Assembly (NCBI GenBank): GCA_002103075.1
Contig: DABG01000009.1
Span: forward strand, 1-64,000
Direction: 5' to 3'
Source: Candidatus Gastranaerophilales bacterium HUM_9
GTDB taxonomy: Bacteria > Cyanobacteriota > Vampirovibrionia > Gastranaerophilales > Gastranaerophilaceae
Length of the DNA stretch: 64,000 nt
Shown here in pieces: positions 25,339 through 33,767 of the stretch. A program made the translations under genes and the position numbers. Each line of letters begins with the position of its first letter. Within the stretch, counting starts at the first letter, position 1. Under the pieces are notes generated by a model. The model saw nothing but the letters and a program-made list of their open reading frames with translations, had not been told where the DNA came from and did no database searches.

Positions 25339-26427
25339 ATGTCTGTTAGTGTTTTAAGACCAAAAACAAATACACAAGTTCAATATTCAGTAAAAAAAGA
25401 CGAAATTCAAATAAAAGATGAGTCTACACCTAAGAAGAGCAATATAGGTAATAAACTTCGTGCATCTTACCAAAAAACAACGAGTGCTTTTACTGAATAT
25501 CCTGCAAAGGGTTTAAAAGGTAGCAAAAAGTCTACTTTTTATGAATTTTTAAACATGGGTACCGTTCCATATTTGATTGGTAGTGCAATGTTTATGGCAT
25601 TATTTGCAGGGGTTAACAAAAAATTCGACTTATTTGCAGCTAAATCTGCTGGTCCTAAAAAATTAGCATTAGGGGTTATTTTATTTGGTGCTGCAAAAAG
25701 TTTATCAAAATATTTAATTTCTACACCTGTTAAGATGGCTACAGGAATTGATACAGAAATGGGATACGAACGCCACATCTACACACCTAAAAAAGACGGT
25801 ATTCCACCAGAAATGCAAATAGATGAATACGAACAACACAAAGTTATGGAAAGCCACGATTTCCCAAGATACGATATGTTATATGGTGAAAAATGGGGCA
25901 AACCACACAACTATTTCTACGATAAAATTGCAAAGAAAAATGGATTAGGTGAAAATTTACCTGCATCTGACACAGAAGTAAAACCTTTAATCAAAGACGT
26001 TATTTCTCGTTCTAACACAGCAAAAAGCATTTCTTCATATTTATGGGCAGCAGCAGGTGTTGCATTAGCAGCACAAGATTCATGGTCTAATTTCTTTAGA
26101 GCTACATCTAAAGCAAATTGGGAAGGATTCAAACCTGCTAAAAACTCAAATGTTATACAAAACATAGCAGGAAGAGCTGTTAACACAGCTAAAAATATCG
26201 GAAGAATTGCCGGCAGTTTCGGAAGAAACTTCGTAAACGCATCAAAAGAATTATACAATGGTCCAGAAAAAGCAAAAGGCTTTAACAAAAACGCTGGTAA
26301 ATTCTTGATTGGTGCAGCTGTATTATCATCTGTACTTGGAGCAGTTAACACTATTTATGGTGCTAAAACTGCGGTTGGTCAAAACAAAAACGTATTTGAC
26401 AAAAAAGAAAAGGTTACGGTGCAATAG
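25339..26427 (+). CDS. Multi-span membrane protein of unknown function, small paralogue of the 26431 protein
   Basis: A 362-residue protein with no Sec signal. Two hydrophobic segments lie at about 76-95 and 107-125, then a soluble block (HDFPRYDMLYGEKWGKPHNY...YDKIAKKNGL), a third hydrophobic segment (SSYLWAAAGVALAA, about 235-248) and a fourth near the end (about 322-343). The next gene's product has the same order of segments and a similar block (YMPFDLYRGEKKSENLDVIGDRLGI), so they are distant paralogues. They are 3 bases apart and clearly one operon with the GH13 enzyme. No known family is recognised. Confidence 0.6.
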   Translation: MSVSVLRPKTNTQVQYSVKKDEIQIKDESTPKKSNIGNKLRASYQKTTSAFTEYPAKGLKGSKKSTFYEFLNMGTVPYLIGSAMFMALFAGVNKKFDLFAAKSAGPKKLALGVILFGAAKSLSKYLISTPVKMATGIDTEMGYERHIYTPKKDGIPPEMQIDEYEQHKVMESHDFPRYDMLYGEKWGKPHNYFYDKIAKKNGLGENLPASDTEVKPLIKDVISRSNTAKSISSYLWAAAGVALAAQDSWSNFFRATSKANWEGFKPAKNSNVIQNIAGRAVNTAKNIGRIAGSFGRNFVNASKELYNGPEKAKGFNKNAGKFLIGAAVLSSVLGAVNTIYGAKTAVGQNKNVFDKKEKVTVQ

Positions 26428-26430
26428 ACT

Positions 26431-29400
26431 ATGGGAAATTTAATTAACAATTATCTTCAAGGCAATCAAACACAGTTTTCAACTCTTCGCACTATGAGAA
26501 ACGATAGACCTACCGTTTCTGCACCTAGTGTTAGTTCAACTGCGGATTCTTTTGATAGAGAAACAGATAAGTTAATTAAACCTCTTGATGGCAAAGGACA
26601 TCTAGTTGAAGATAGCCTTATTAATGCACCAAAAGAATTCGCAAGAGATACTCTTTACACGACAAAAGCATTAGCTGACGGTGTTAGAGGAAAAGCTAAC
26701 GACCACCAATTAGGAAAACTTAATGACCTAGGTCTTAAAATCGGTGGTGTTGCTATTGCGTCATATCTTATGACTAGAAAATCTACTCCTAAAACAAAAT
26801 TGATGGAATTTGTTGGATTTGGAGCTTTCTTAGCATCTATGAAATTATGGCCAAAAGTTGCTCTTGAAATTCCTGCTAGACTTATTCACGGTTTCAACTA
26901 CAGAAAACAATATATTGACGATCAAGGTAGAAAAAAAGAGGTTGGCTTAGATCCTAACTACATGCCATTTGATTTATACAGAGGCGAAAAGAAAAGTGAA
27001 AACTTAGATGTTATAGGTGATAGATTAGGCATCAAAAAAGACCTTGTAAACAGACAAGAAGCAACAAAAGAACAAATGAGAAAAATCTCTGTTCAAAACA
27101 ATACATTATGGATGTTAACAGCAGGTGTTGCAACTCCAGTTATGACAGCATTAGCTTGTAACGAAGCTGAAAAAGTTATCACTCCAATTGCAGAAAAAAT
27201 TTCTAACAAAAAGGTTAATAACTCAATTGACGGTGTAGCAAATTACCTAGATGGCAGAATTGCTGGTGCTGATGCTTCACAATTTGAAGAAAAAACATTA
27301 GGAATTAATCCAAACAAAGAAACTCAAACAGAAAAAATAGTTAAATCATTAAAAGGGAAAACTTTAAATAGCGAAAATATCAATCAATTAGCAGACACCT
27401 TGGCTGATGGTTTTGACGCTGATATGAAAGACGCAGCAAAACAAGACATCAAAAACATAATTGGTGATAAAAAATATGTTGCAAACCAAGAATCTACAAA
27501 AGGTTTAGCATCAAAACTACATTCTGTAATCACAGCTGGTGATTCAAAATTAGCAACAAAGATTTCTGAAAAACAAGTTGAAGAAGCAGTTTCTCAAGGA
27601 ACTATAAGAGGTGCTGTTAGAAATATGTTAACATCAGTTGGTGTTAATGTTATTGATACAATTCCAAAAGATGCTAGCAATTCAGGTAGAAACGATTTAC
27701 TGAATGCAGTTTCAACTAACTTCAAATCAAAAGATGTATCTGGTTACGATTTCTTCAAGAAAACTCCAGCTACAGAAAGTATGAGTGATGTAGAAAGATT
27801 AGCTCATAACATTAGAGAAATTGTTATCAAGGTTAATAACTCTAACCCATCAGAAGATTTCATTCCTCAAATGTCATCTTTAGAAAATATGGATAAAGGT
27901 ATCAAATCACAAATCGATAAAAAACTTATCGCACAATCAGAAGAAATTGCTAAACAATTCTACAACGGAACATTAGCAATTGGCGATAATAGACAAGAAT
28001 ACATATCAGGTGCTGTTTCAGATTTATTCAAAGGTAATGCTCCTAGAACAGCTCAATCAAAGAAAATCTTCCACGATTTAAAATCAACATTAAGCAATCA
28101 TTTCAACGATAACAAAGGTTATGTAATCACAGAAGATGCAGCTGAAACAATAACAGGTGCTGCTCGTTCAATGAACAAATTCAATGCTATTGATAAAGTG
28201 TTAACAGAAGGTACTCACTTCAAAGTTGAAAAAGCAAACGAAACCTTAGTTGCTAACAACTGGGCAGAAGTTTCAGACACATTATTCAAAGAATTAGGCA
28301 TCACTGATAAAGATTTAAAACTAGCTAGCAAGAATAAAGAAGTTGCGAATAAAATCTTTATTGAAAAACTTGAAAAAGCATGTTCTAATCCTGAAAGCTA
28401 CAAAAAATTAATAACAAACCTTGGCAACAAGATGGCTCAATTAGATGAAAAAATGGACACTCCAAATGCTGGTGGTTCAGAAAGTATGATGAGCAAACTT
28501 GAATCAAGCATTGATAAAAATTGTAGAAGAACTGGTGAAGAATTAAAAGGCTTCAACTTTACAGAAATGAAAAAGACATTAGTATCATCAGAACACGGTG
28601 CAACAGGAATTAACATCGGTTCTATTATGAACGCTAAGAAAGAACGTTTACACTCAAGAATAAACGGTGTACACGGTTCATATATGAGATTACTTCAAAC
28701 TTGTGAATTCTTCCACAGATCAAACGGTTACGAAAAAGCTATTGAAGAATTAAATGCTGACGGAGCTAATTTCAGCGAAATTGCTAAGAAAATGGGAGTT
28801 GAGCTTCCAGCAAACAATCATAAAGAATTCTTAAATTCTAAGATTGCTGAAAGATTTGGAATGGACGCTGATCAAGAAGTAAGCAAAGAAATCATTGGTA
28901 GAGGTAAAAAATTATTATTAAAAGCTCATACAAACCAATATTATAACAAAATGGGTACAATGAATAATCCTAACTTCTTTACTAAATTGATGAAATCAAT
29001 CTTCAGACCAAGTAATGCAAGTGAATGGGATAAAGGTTGGAGCGAAGCAACTTCTGAAACATTTGACATTTTGAATTCTGGCGTTAAATCTTCTAATGGA
29101 AGTACACCAAAACGAGTATTCGAAGGTTCAAAAGGAATTGGTCAAAAACTTCAAGAACACATGAACCAATCATTCAATACATTATCATCAATTGTAAGAA
29201 AAGTTTATGCTGGTCACGAACCTTTAACAATTCCTGGAACTGGTGTAGCACCTAAAGACGGAAGAGCATCTGCTATCTTCGATTTAGTAGGTAAAGCTCC
29301 ATCTGAATTCTTCTTCGACACAGCAAAACAAAAATTTAACACAGGCAAATGGATGAAGACTTTCAAACCAATTTTGGCAGCAACATTCATCGGCACAGTA

Positions 29401-29448
29401 GCAGCTCAATTCCTTTTCGGAAAGAAAGATGCAGACATTAAAGCGTAG
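26431..29448 (+). CDS. Large membrane protein of unknown function with a ~700-residue soluble insert
   Basis: A 1005-residue protein. The first 40 residues include LINNYLQGNQTQ, which resembles LINRYLENQAQ in the downstream GH13 protein. Hydrophobic segments lie near 100-116 and 126-145, then a block like that of the 25339 protein, then a segment near 226-243 (WMLTAGVATPVMTALA) and one at the very end (about 978-998). Between the third and last segments lie about 700 mostly helical, Lys/Asn/Glu-rich residues. No catalytic motif is apparent. It looks like an envelope-bound structural or scaffold protein, or a secreted machine part. The 12-base gap to the GH13 gene supports one transcript. Confidence 0.6.
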   Translation: MGNLINNYLQGNQTQFSTLRTMRNDRPTVSAPSVSSTADSFDRETDKLIKPLDGKGHLVEDSLINAPKEFARDTLYTTKALADGVRGKANDHQLGKLNDLGLKIGGVAIASYLMTRKSTPKTKLMEFVGFGAFLASMKLWPKVALEIPARLIHGFNYRKQYIDDQGRKKEVGLDPNYMPFDLYRGEKKSENLDVIGDRLGIKKDLVNRQEATKEQMRKISVQNNTLWMLTAGVATPVMTALACNEAEKVITPIAEKISNKKVNNSIDGVANYLDGRIAGADASQFEEKTLGINPNKETQTEKIVKSLKGKTLNSENINQLADTLADGFDADMKDAAKQDIKNIIGDKKYVANQESTKGLASKLHSVITAGDSKLATKISEKQVEEAVSQGTIRGAVRNMLTSVGVNVIDTIPKDASNSGRNDLLNAVSTNFKSKDVSGYDFFKKTPATESMSDVERLAHNIREIVIKVNNSNPSEDFIPQMSSLENMDKGIKSQIDKKLIAQSEEIAKQFYNGTLAIGDNRQEYISGAVSDLFKGNAPRTAQSKKIFHDLKSTLSNHFNDNKGYVITEDAAETITGAARSMNKFNAIDKVLTEGTHFKVEKANETLVANNWAEVSDTLFKELGITDKDLKLASKNKEVANKIFIEKLEKACSNPESYKKLITNLGNKMAQLDEKMDTPNAGGSESMMSKLESSIDKNCRRTGEELKGFNFTEMKKTLVSSEHGATGINIGSIMNAKKERLHSRINGVHGSYMRLLQTCEFFHRSNGYEKAIEELNADGANFSEIAKKMGVELPANNHKEFLNSKIAERFGMDADQEVSKEIIGRGKKLLLKAHTNQYYNKMGTMNNPNFFTKLMKSIFRPSNASEWDKGWSEATSETFDILNSGVKSSNGSTPKRVFEGSKGIGQKLQEHMNQSFNTLSSIVRKVYAGHEPLTIPGTGVAPKDGRASAIFDLVGKAPSEFFFDTAKQKFNTGKWMKTFKPILAATFIGTVAAQFLFGKKDADIKA

Positions 29449-29459
29449 GGAATTAAAAA

Positions 29460-31226
29460 ATGACATCAATAAACAATAATAACAACATAATTAGCACAAG
29501 ATTAAACCAAATCAACAATATACAAAAAGTTGAGCCACAAGTTGCTGAACAAAAGCAAGTAAATAAAACTGATTCTGGTTTGATAAACAGATACTTAGAA
29601 AACCAAGCTCAAATTAATCAACCAGCTGTTACAAAAGTATCTGGAAAAGGTTCTGCACCTGTTAATTATCACAACAACCTACGTACAATGTTTACAAATA
29701 ATGAAGCTGTTATGCTTGCAATTGTACCAAGAACCTTTAATGCAGTTGATAAAAACAATGACGAATTAATAAAAAGAAAAGATGGAGAAAAACCAAGCAC
29801 ATTTTTAGATTGTATAGATAGATTAGATGAAGTAAAAGCAGAAGGCTTCAACACATTACACATATTGCCAATCCACCCAACTGGTAAATCACACGCAATG
29901 GGTACCGCTGGTTCATTATATTCACCATTAAAATTCATAGAAGATGATGGACAATTAGCGATTGACCCTGACTTAGTTGACAAAAACGATCCTCGTTCAC
30001 CACAAGAACAAATGAAAGCGTTTATTAACGAATGCCATAAGCGTGATATTAAAGTTATGTTAGACTTGCCAAGTTGTGCATCTGTAGACTTATACAATGC
30101 GCACCCTGAATTGATGGCAATCGACAAAAACGGTGAAGCAAAAACTCCAGAAGGCTGGCAAGATATCAGAATGTTTGAGCCTTGGGCTGATGAATCAAAG
30201 AGAACTCTAAACAAACCTCTTTTAGATATGCACATGAAATACGTTGATTCTTGCATAGATTTAGGAATTGACGGTATCAGATCCGATGTAGCAAGAGCAA
30301 AACCAACTGAATTTTGGGATATTCTTATCAATCACGCAAGACAAAGAGATCCTGAGTTTGCAATGTTAGGCGAAGCTTATACTTATGAATGTGCATCTCC
30401 TCAAAAGAATATGCCTTACGATAGACCTGAAGATTCTCTAAGATGTGGATTTGATGCAATTTATGGTCAACACCATATTTTTCATGAACTTAAGAACGCA
30501 ACAGAAGCTAAAAATTATATAACAGAAATGTTGGATATGTCAGATAGATTACCAAAAGGTAAAACTTTGATAGGTTCATTTATGACACACGATGATGAAA
30601 CATTGATGAACCACGGTGGTCCTGACTTCTGTAACTTGATTTCAGTTGTACAGTCAACTATTCCAATGTGTAACCCATATGTTCTTGATGGGTTCCAATC
30701 TGGTGACTGGTATAATTATTCTTATGCAAAGAAAGACTCTGATGAAACAGTTACTGATAACCACGAACTAGAAGTTCACCCATACAAAATGGATATCTTC
30801 AACTTATCAAGAAAACCGGGTGGAAAGAACCCTGAAATTGGTAAGGTTATGACATCTGCATTCAATATGAGAAAAGAATACAATGATATTCTTACAAAAG
30901 GTGATTTCATTGACTTAAAGAAAAAAGACGACAAAAATGATCAAGTTTGGGCTTATGCAAGACACTACAAAGGAAAGACATTACTTGTAGTAGCAAATAT
31001 GAACAAAAACAGAAATTCTTCTGCAGTTATCAATGTTCCAACCTTGAAAAAGACACAAGAATTGACCAACTTAGTAGATAACTATGGACAACCAAGCAAA
31101 TTCCAAGTTGCTGATAACGAATTGAGATTAGATTTAGGACCATCAAGAGCACACGTATTTGAAATAGATACTCCTGATATTGAAAAATACTGCATGGGCG
31201 GTCAAATTCATAGACAAAACTTGTAA
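29460..31226 (+). CDS. GH13 alpha-amylase-family glycosidase
   Basis: A 588-residue enzyme acting on alpha-glucans or related alpha-glucosides. After a ~70-residue Asn/Gln-rich extension (with LINRYLENQAQ) comes the (beta/alpha)8 barrel: TLHILPIHPTGKSHAMGTAGSLYSP is split here only to note HILPIHP (region 1-like), KVMLDLP, DGIRSDVAR with nucleophile D276, LGEAYT with acid E305, and SFMTHDDE with H377/D378. A short C-terminal beta domain follows. No signal peptide is seen, so it is cytosolic or uses another route. It is third in the operon with two membrane proteins, an odd partnership. The exact substrate is unknown. Confidence 0.85.
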   Translation: MTSINNNNNIISTRLNQINNIQKVEPQVAEQKQVNKTDSGLINRYLENQAQINQPAVTKVSGKGSAPVNYHNNLRTMFTNNEAVMLAIVPRTFNAVDKNNDELIKRKDGEKPSTFLDCIDRLDEVKAEGFNTLHILPIHPTGKSHAMGTAGSLYSPLKFIEDDGQLAIDPDLVDKNDPRSPQEQMKAFINECHKRDIKVMLDLPSCASVDLYNAHPELMAIDKNGEAKTPEGWQDIRMFEPWADESKRTLNKPLLDMHMKYVDSCIDLGIDGIRSDVARAKPTEFWDILINHARQRDPEFAMLGEAYTYECASPQKNMPYDRPEDSLRCGFDAIYGQHHIFHELKNATEAKNYITEMLDMSDRLPKGKTLIGSFMTHDDETLMNHGGPDFCNLISVVQSTIPMCNPYVLDGFQSGDWYNYSYAKKDSDETVTDNHELEVHPYKMDIFNLSRKPGGKNPEIGKVMTSAFNMRKEYNDILTKGDFIDLKKKDDKNDQVWAYARHYKGKTLLVVANMNKNRNSSAVINVPTLKKTQELTNLVDNYGQPSKFQVADNELRLDLGPSRAHVFEIDTPDIEKYCMGGQIHRQNL

Positions 31227-31246
31227 TTTATTAAAACATATTTTTT

Positions 31247-31278
31247 AAAGCTCCATTTTTTATAGAATGGAGCTTTTT
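31247..31278 (+). terminator. Intrinsic terminator of the 25339-31226 operon
   Basis: AAAGCTCCATT, eight-base loop, AATGGAGCTTT, then TT. It lies 21 bases past the GH13 stop codon. Confidence 0.85.
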
Positions 31279-31302
31279 AGTAAAAAAATAATATTATACA
31301 CA

Positions 31303-31335
31303 TTGACAAGTGTTGGGTTACAGGTTATACTGTAA
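31303..31335 (+). promoter_or_regulatory. higBA promoter with overlapping operator
   Basis: TTGACA (31303-31308), a 17-base spacer and TATACT (31326-31331). The inverted repeat TTACAG-N6-CTGTAA (31318-31335) covers the -10 box, as expected for a site bound by the HigA antitoxin. The -10 ends 6 bases before the higB ATG, so the transcript is predicted leaderless. Confidence 0.8.
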
Positions 31336-31337
31336 AT

Positions 31338-31616
31338 ATGATAAAGTCTTTCAAACATAAAGGATTAGAAAAATTCTTTCTTACAGGTAATACAAAAGGT
31401 ATTCAATCAATACACGAAAAGAAAATACGACGTATTTTGACGACATTAAATGTTTTAGAAGACTTGTCACCATTAGAAATATATAGATTACATCAATTAA
31501 AAGGTAATTTATCTGGATTATGGTCAGTAACAGTACAAGCTAATTGGCGAATAACCTTTGAGTTCAATAAAGAGACCAAAGATGTATATATTGTAGATTA
31601 TCAAGATTACCACTAA
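31338..31616 (+). CDS. higB: HigB-type toxin (RelE/ParE superfamily mRNA interferase)
   Basis: A 92-residue type II toxin, which in this family cleaves mRNA on the ribosome. It shows the family's pattern: FKHKGLEKFFLTGNTKGI, a helix KIRRILTTLNVLEDL, then LHQLKGNLSGLWSVTVQANWRITFEF with the W-R-I-T-F strand, and a closing VYIVDYQDYH. The gene precedes its antitoxin gene, the order typical of higBA. It is controlled by the overlapping operator upstream. Confidence 0.9.
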   Translation: MIKSFKHKGLEKFFLTGNTKGIQSIHEKKIRRILTTLNVLEDLSPLEIYRLHQLKGNLSGLWSVTVQANWRITFEFNKETKDVYIVDYQDYH

Positions 31617-31634
31617 TAAAGAAAGGACAGTCTT

Positions 31635-31919
31635 ATGGAAATGTGTAACCCTGCTCACCCTGGAGAGATATTAAAAGAAGATTATTTACCACTATATAAT
31701 TTAACGGTTACTGAATTTGCTTTAAAAATAGGTGTATCTAGAAATGCTGCTTCAGAACTCGTAAACTGTCATTCTGGTATTAGTGCTGCAATGGCATTGA
31801 AGTTAGAAAAAGCATTCAAGGTTTCAGCAAAATTCTGGATTGATTTACAAGCTCAGTATGATTTATGGAAAGCAAGACAGACAACTAATCTTGATAACGT
31901 CGAAGTGATTGCGATGTAA
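31635..31919 (+). CDS. higA: HigA-type antitoxin
   Basis: A 94-residue XRE-type helix-turn-helix protein beginning NPAHPGEILKEDYL, the hallmark of HigA. The HTH spans about residues 24-62 (TVTEFALKIGVSRNAASELVN). It neutralises HigB and represses the operon through the repeat at 31318-31335. An AAAGGAC ribosome site precedes the ATG, 18 bases after higB. Confidence 0.92.
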   Translation: MEMCNPAHPGEILKEDYLPLYNLTVTEFALKIGVSRNAASELVNCHSGISAAMALKLEKAFKVSAKFWIDLQAQYDLWKARQTTNLDNVEVIAM

Positions 31920-31951
31920 AGTTTTACACATAAATCTTTATTATAACTCAC

Positions 31952-31984
31952 AAAAAAAGATAACACTTTAAAGTGTTATCTTTA
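31952..31984. terminator. Bidirectional terminator between higA and tRNA-Lys
   Basis: A perfect palindrome, AAAGATAACACTTT (31956-31969) with AAAGTGTTATCTTT (31970-31983), with an A-run on the left. It serves higBA on plus and the tRNA on minus. Confidence 0.8.
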
Positions 31985-31992
31985 ATAAATTC

Positions 31993-32064
31993 TAGGCCCG
32001 GTGGGATTCGAACCCACGACCAAAAGATTAAGAGTCTTCTGCGCTACCACTGCGCCACGAGCCT
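31993..32064 (-). tRNA. tRNA-Lys (anticodon CTT)
   Basis: The minus strand folds as a 72-nt cloverleaf: acceptor AGGCTCG / CGGGCCT, D-stem GCGC/GCGC, anticodon loop CTCTTAA (anticodon CTT), T-arm GTGGG-TTCGAAT-CCCAC, discriminator A, no encoded CCA. The anticodon stem includes one G-U pair. Confidence 0.93.
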
Positions 32065-32193
32065 TTATTTAATTGTCAAATTTTGTTTTGTTGGCTTGTG
32101 TTAGCGCTGGTTTTCACCATTTTTTGCTTTCTCTTTTTTTAAGAGGTTTTGTAACCTCTCAAAATGAGTTACATAAGCCCGAAACTTACTTGT

Positions 32194-32222
32194 AGTCTAA
32201 CATACAGATTTTGCAATGTCAA
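32194..32222 (-). promoter_or_regulatory. Promoter reading toward tRNA-Lys
   Basis: On the minus strand TTGACA, a 17-base spacer, TAGACT. The predicted start near 32187 gives a leader of about 120 nt before the mature tRNA. Confidence 0.7.
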
Positions 32223-32361
32223 GTGTTTAATTTTTCTTGTGTAAATACTGTGTAAAAATTGAATTATTCTATAGGTTAAACTATGTCACTTAGTAGATTT
32301 GAGAGTTTTTTATTTTATTTAACATTTTAACATTTGAAAATTTCTCATTTTTATAGCACAC

Positions 32362-32373
32362 TTGTTATAACAA
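32362..32373 (+). promoter_or_regulatory. TTGT-N4-ACAA operator (Crp/Fnr-type) before the HAD gene
   Basis: TTGT-TATA-ACAA, a perfect palindrome 22 bases before the ATG at 32396. The same consensus occurs twice between the Crp/Fnr gene and the glycyl-radical gene (33768-33801). Confidence 0.5.
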
Positions 32374-32395
32374 TTATTTAATCAGCGAGGGAGTT

Positions 32396-33070
32396 ATGAC
32401 AAAAGGTATTATATTTGATTTTAACGGAACTTTATTTTGGGATTCTCAACTTCACTATGATGCTTGGAGAGAGTTTTCAAAAAAGCTTCGTGGTTACGAA
32501 TTTTCTGATGACGAGATGAGAAAATACATGTTTGGAAGAACAAATAAAGACATTATCCAATATTGTATTCAAAAAGAGCCCACAGAAGAAATGGTTGAAT
32601 CACTCGCTAACGAAAAAGAATCTATGTATAGAAAAATGTGTCTTAAAAACAAAGACTGCCTCAAACTAGCTGATGGAGCTTGTGAATTTCTAGATTTTCT
32701 AAAAGAACATAACATTCCAAGAACCATTGCCACAATGTCTGAATGGCAAAATGTAAAATTCTATATTGACGTTTTTAATCTAGAAAACTGGTTTGACCTC
32801 GATAAAATCGTTTATTCAAATGGCAAAATAAAAGGAAAACCTGATCCTGAAATATACACAATCGCTGCAACTAAAATAAACGTAGCTCCTGAAAACTGTA
32901 TAGTAATAGAAGATGCTCTTTCAGGAATACAATCAGCTAAAGATGCTCACATTGGTAAAATAATAGCTATAGCATCTCTTGAAAGCCACGATTTATACAA
33001 ACCTCTAGATTGTGTGTATCAAATCATTGATAATTTTGATGAAATAGATAAATCTATCTTGCTAAATTAA
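32396..33070 (+). CDS. HAD-superfamily hydrolase, beta-phosphoglucomutase-like
   Basis: A 224-residue phosphatase or phosphomutase of the HAD IA group. Motif I is D8-F-N10-G-T; the nucleophile D8 is kept but the usual second Asp is Asn. A helical cap covers about residues 15-85. Motif II is TIATMSEWQN, motif III includes KGKPDPEIYTIAA and motif IV is CIVIEDALSGIQSAKDAH. The replaced Asp normally acts as acid/base for catalysis, so the reaction may differ from standard sugar-phosphate enzymes. The gene converges with the Crp/Fnr gene (4-base overlap) and has a putative site for it upstream. The substrate is unknown. Confidence 0.85.
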   Translation: MTKGIIFDFNGTLFWDSQLHYDAWREFSKKLRGYEFSDDEMRKYMFGRTNKDIIQYCIQKEPTEEMVESLANEKESMYRKMCLKNKDCLKLADGACEFLDFLKEHNIPRTIATMSEWQNVKFYIDVFNLENWFDLDKIVYSNGKIKGKPDPEIYTIAATKINVAPENCIVIEDALSGIQSAKDAHIGKIIAIASLESHDLYKPLDCVYQIIDNFDEIDKSILLN

Positions 33071-33744
33071 TAAGAAAAACTCTCTACAGAGTGCAACACA
33101 AATTTATTTTTTTGATAAGTTATAACACCCTCTTTTTGCAATTTTGAAAGTTCAAAACACATTGCAGAACGGTCTATATTCAAATAATCTGCCATATCTT
33201 GACGATTAAACATAATATCAAAAGAGTTACTCTTGTTTTTTTGTGCTTCATTTGATAAATATGTCAATAGTTTATCCCTAATACTTTTTTGTGATACATT
33301 TTCTATCTTTTGAATAAGTTCAATATTCTCTTTTGATAAAACTTCAAACATATTGTTGATTAAAACCTTATGCCTTGTACAAGCATTTTGACACATAGAA
33401 GTACATTTTTCATAACTCAAAACCAATACCTTTGTCTTTTTTATTGCAACTGCATCGACATTTGACTCAGATTTTGACGCAACAAAAGCTAAAGCAATAT
33501 TTTCATTCGGATTAATCCTTGTAACAATAATCCTTCGTCCCCAATAAGAATCTTTTTCTATATTAACACCACCCTCTAAAACAAGGTACAAATTCAAAAC
33601 TCTATCCCCTTGTCTTATTACAAATTCTCCTTCTTCATAAGTTCTAATTCTTGCTCGAAAACACTCTAACAATCCTTTTAATTCTTCATCTTTTATTCCA
33701 AAAAACAATGGCGAATTCTTAACCTGATTATAATAATTATTCAT
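33067..33744 (-). CDS. Crp/Fnr-family transcription regulator with clustered cysteines
   Basis: A 225-residue regulator: a cyclic-nucleotide-binding-like beta roll at residues 10-112, a dimer helix to about 150 and a winged HTH near 175-210 (NRQDMADYLNIDRSAMCFELSKL). Cys114, Cys118 and Cys122 form C-x3-C-x3-C at the roll/helix junction, with C28 and C196 elsewhere, which could bind an Fe-S cluster or sense redox, though this is not the classic FNR cysteine pattern. It is divergent from the grcA-like gene, with two TTGT-N4-ACA operators between. I infer anaerobic or redox control of that gene and of the HAD gene. Confidence 0.87.
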   Translation of the reverse strand: MNNYYNQVKNSPLFFGIKDEELKGLLECFRARIRTYEEGEFVIRQGDRVLNLYLVLEGGVNIEKDSYWGRRIIVTRINPNENIALAFVASKSESNVDAVAIKKTKVLVLSYEKCTSMCQNACTRHKVLINNMFEVLSKENIELIQKIENVSQKSIRDKLLTYLSNEAQKNKSNSFDIMFNRQDMADYLNIDRSAMCFELSKLQKEGVITYQKNKFVLHSVESFSY

Positions 33745-33767
33745 ATTTTCCCTTTTTTAAATATTTT

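Larger units (their letters stand above)
32065..32395. other. Intergenic region: tRNA-Lys leader and HAD-gene promoter
   Basis: The 331-base gap holds a strong minus-strand promoter (32194-32222), a hairpin AGAGGTT-TTGT-AACCTCT (32142-32159) inside the ~120-nt tRNA leader, and, on the right, a TTGT-N4-ACAA operator (32362-32373) ahead of the HAD gene. I see no open frame. Whether the leader forms its own small RNA is open. Confidence 0.5.

Noticed and set aside
25917..26351. A 144-codon minus-strand frame opposite the 25339 membrane protein
   Set aside because: Shadow of the plus-strand gene, which has an upstream promoter box, a ribosome site and a paralogue next door.
29669..30331. A 220-codon open frame on the minus strand opposite the GH13 gene
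   Set aside because: It lies wholly inside a well-supported GH13 enzyme with catalytic residues on the plus strand; its translation has no domain and no ribosome site, so it is a shadow frame.
32142..32159. Hairpin taken as an intrinsic terminator
   Set aside because: There is no T-run after the stem on either strand, and it lies inside the leader of tRNA-Lys.
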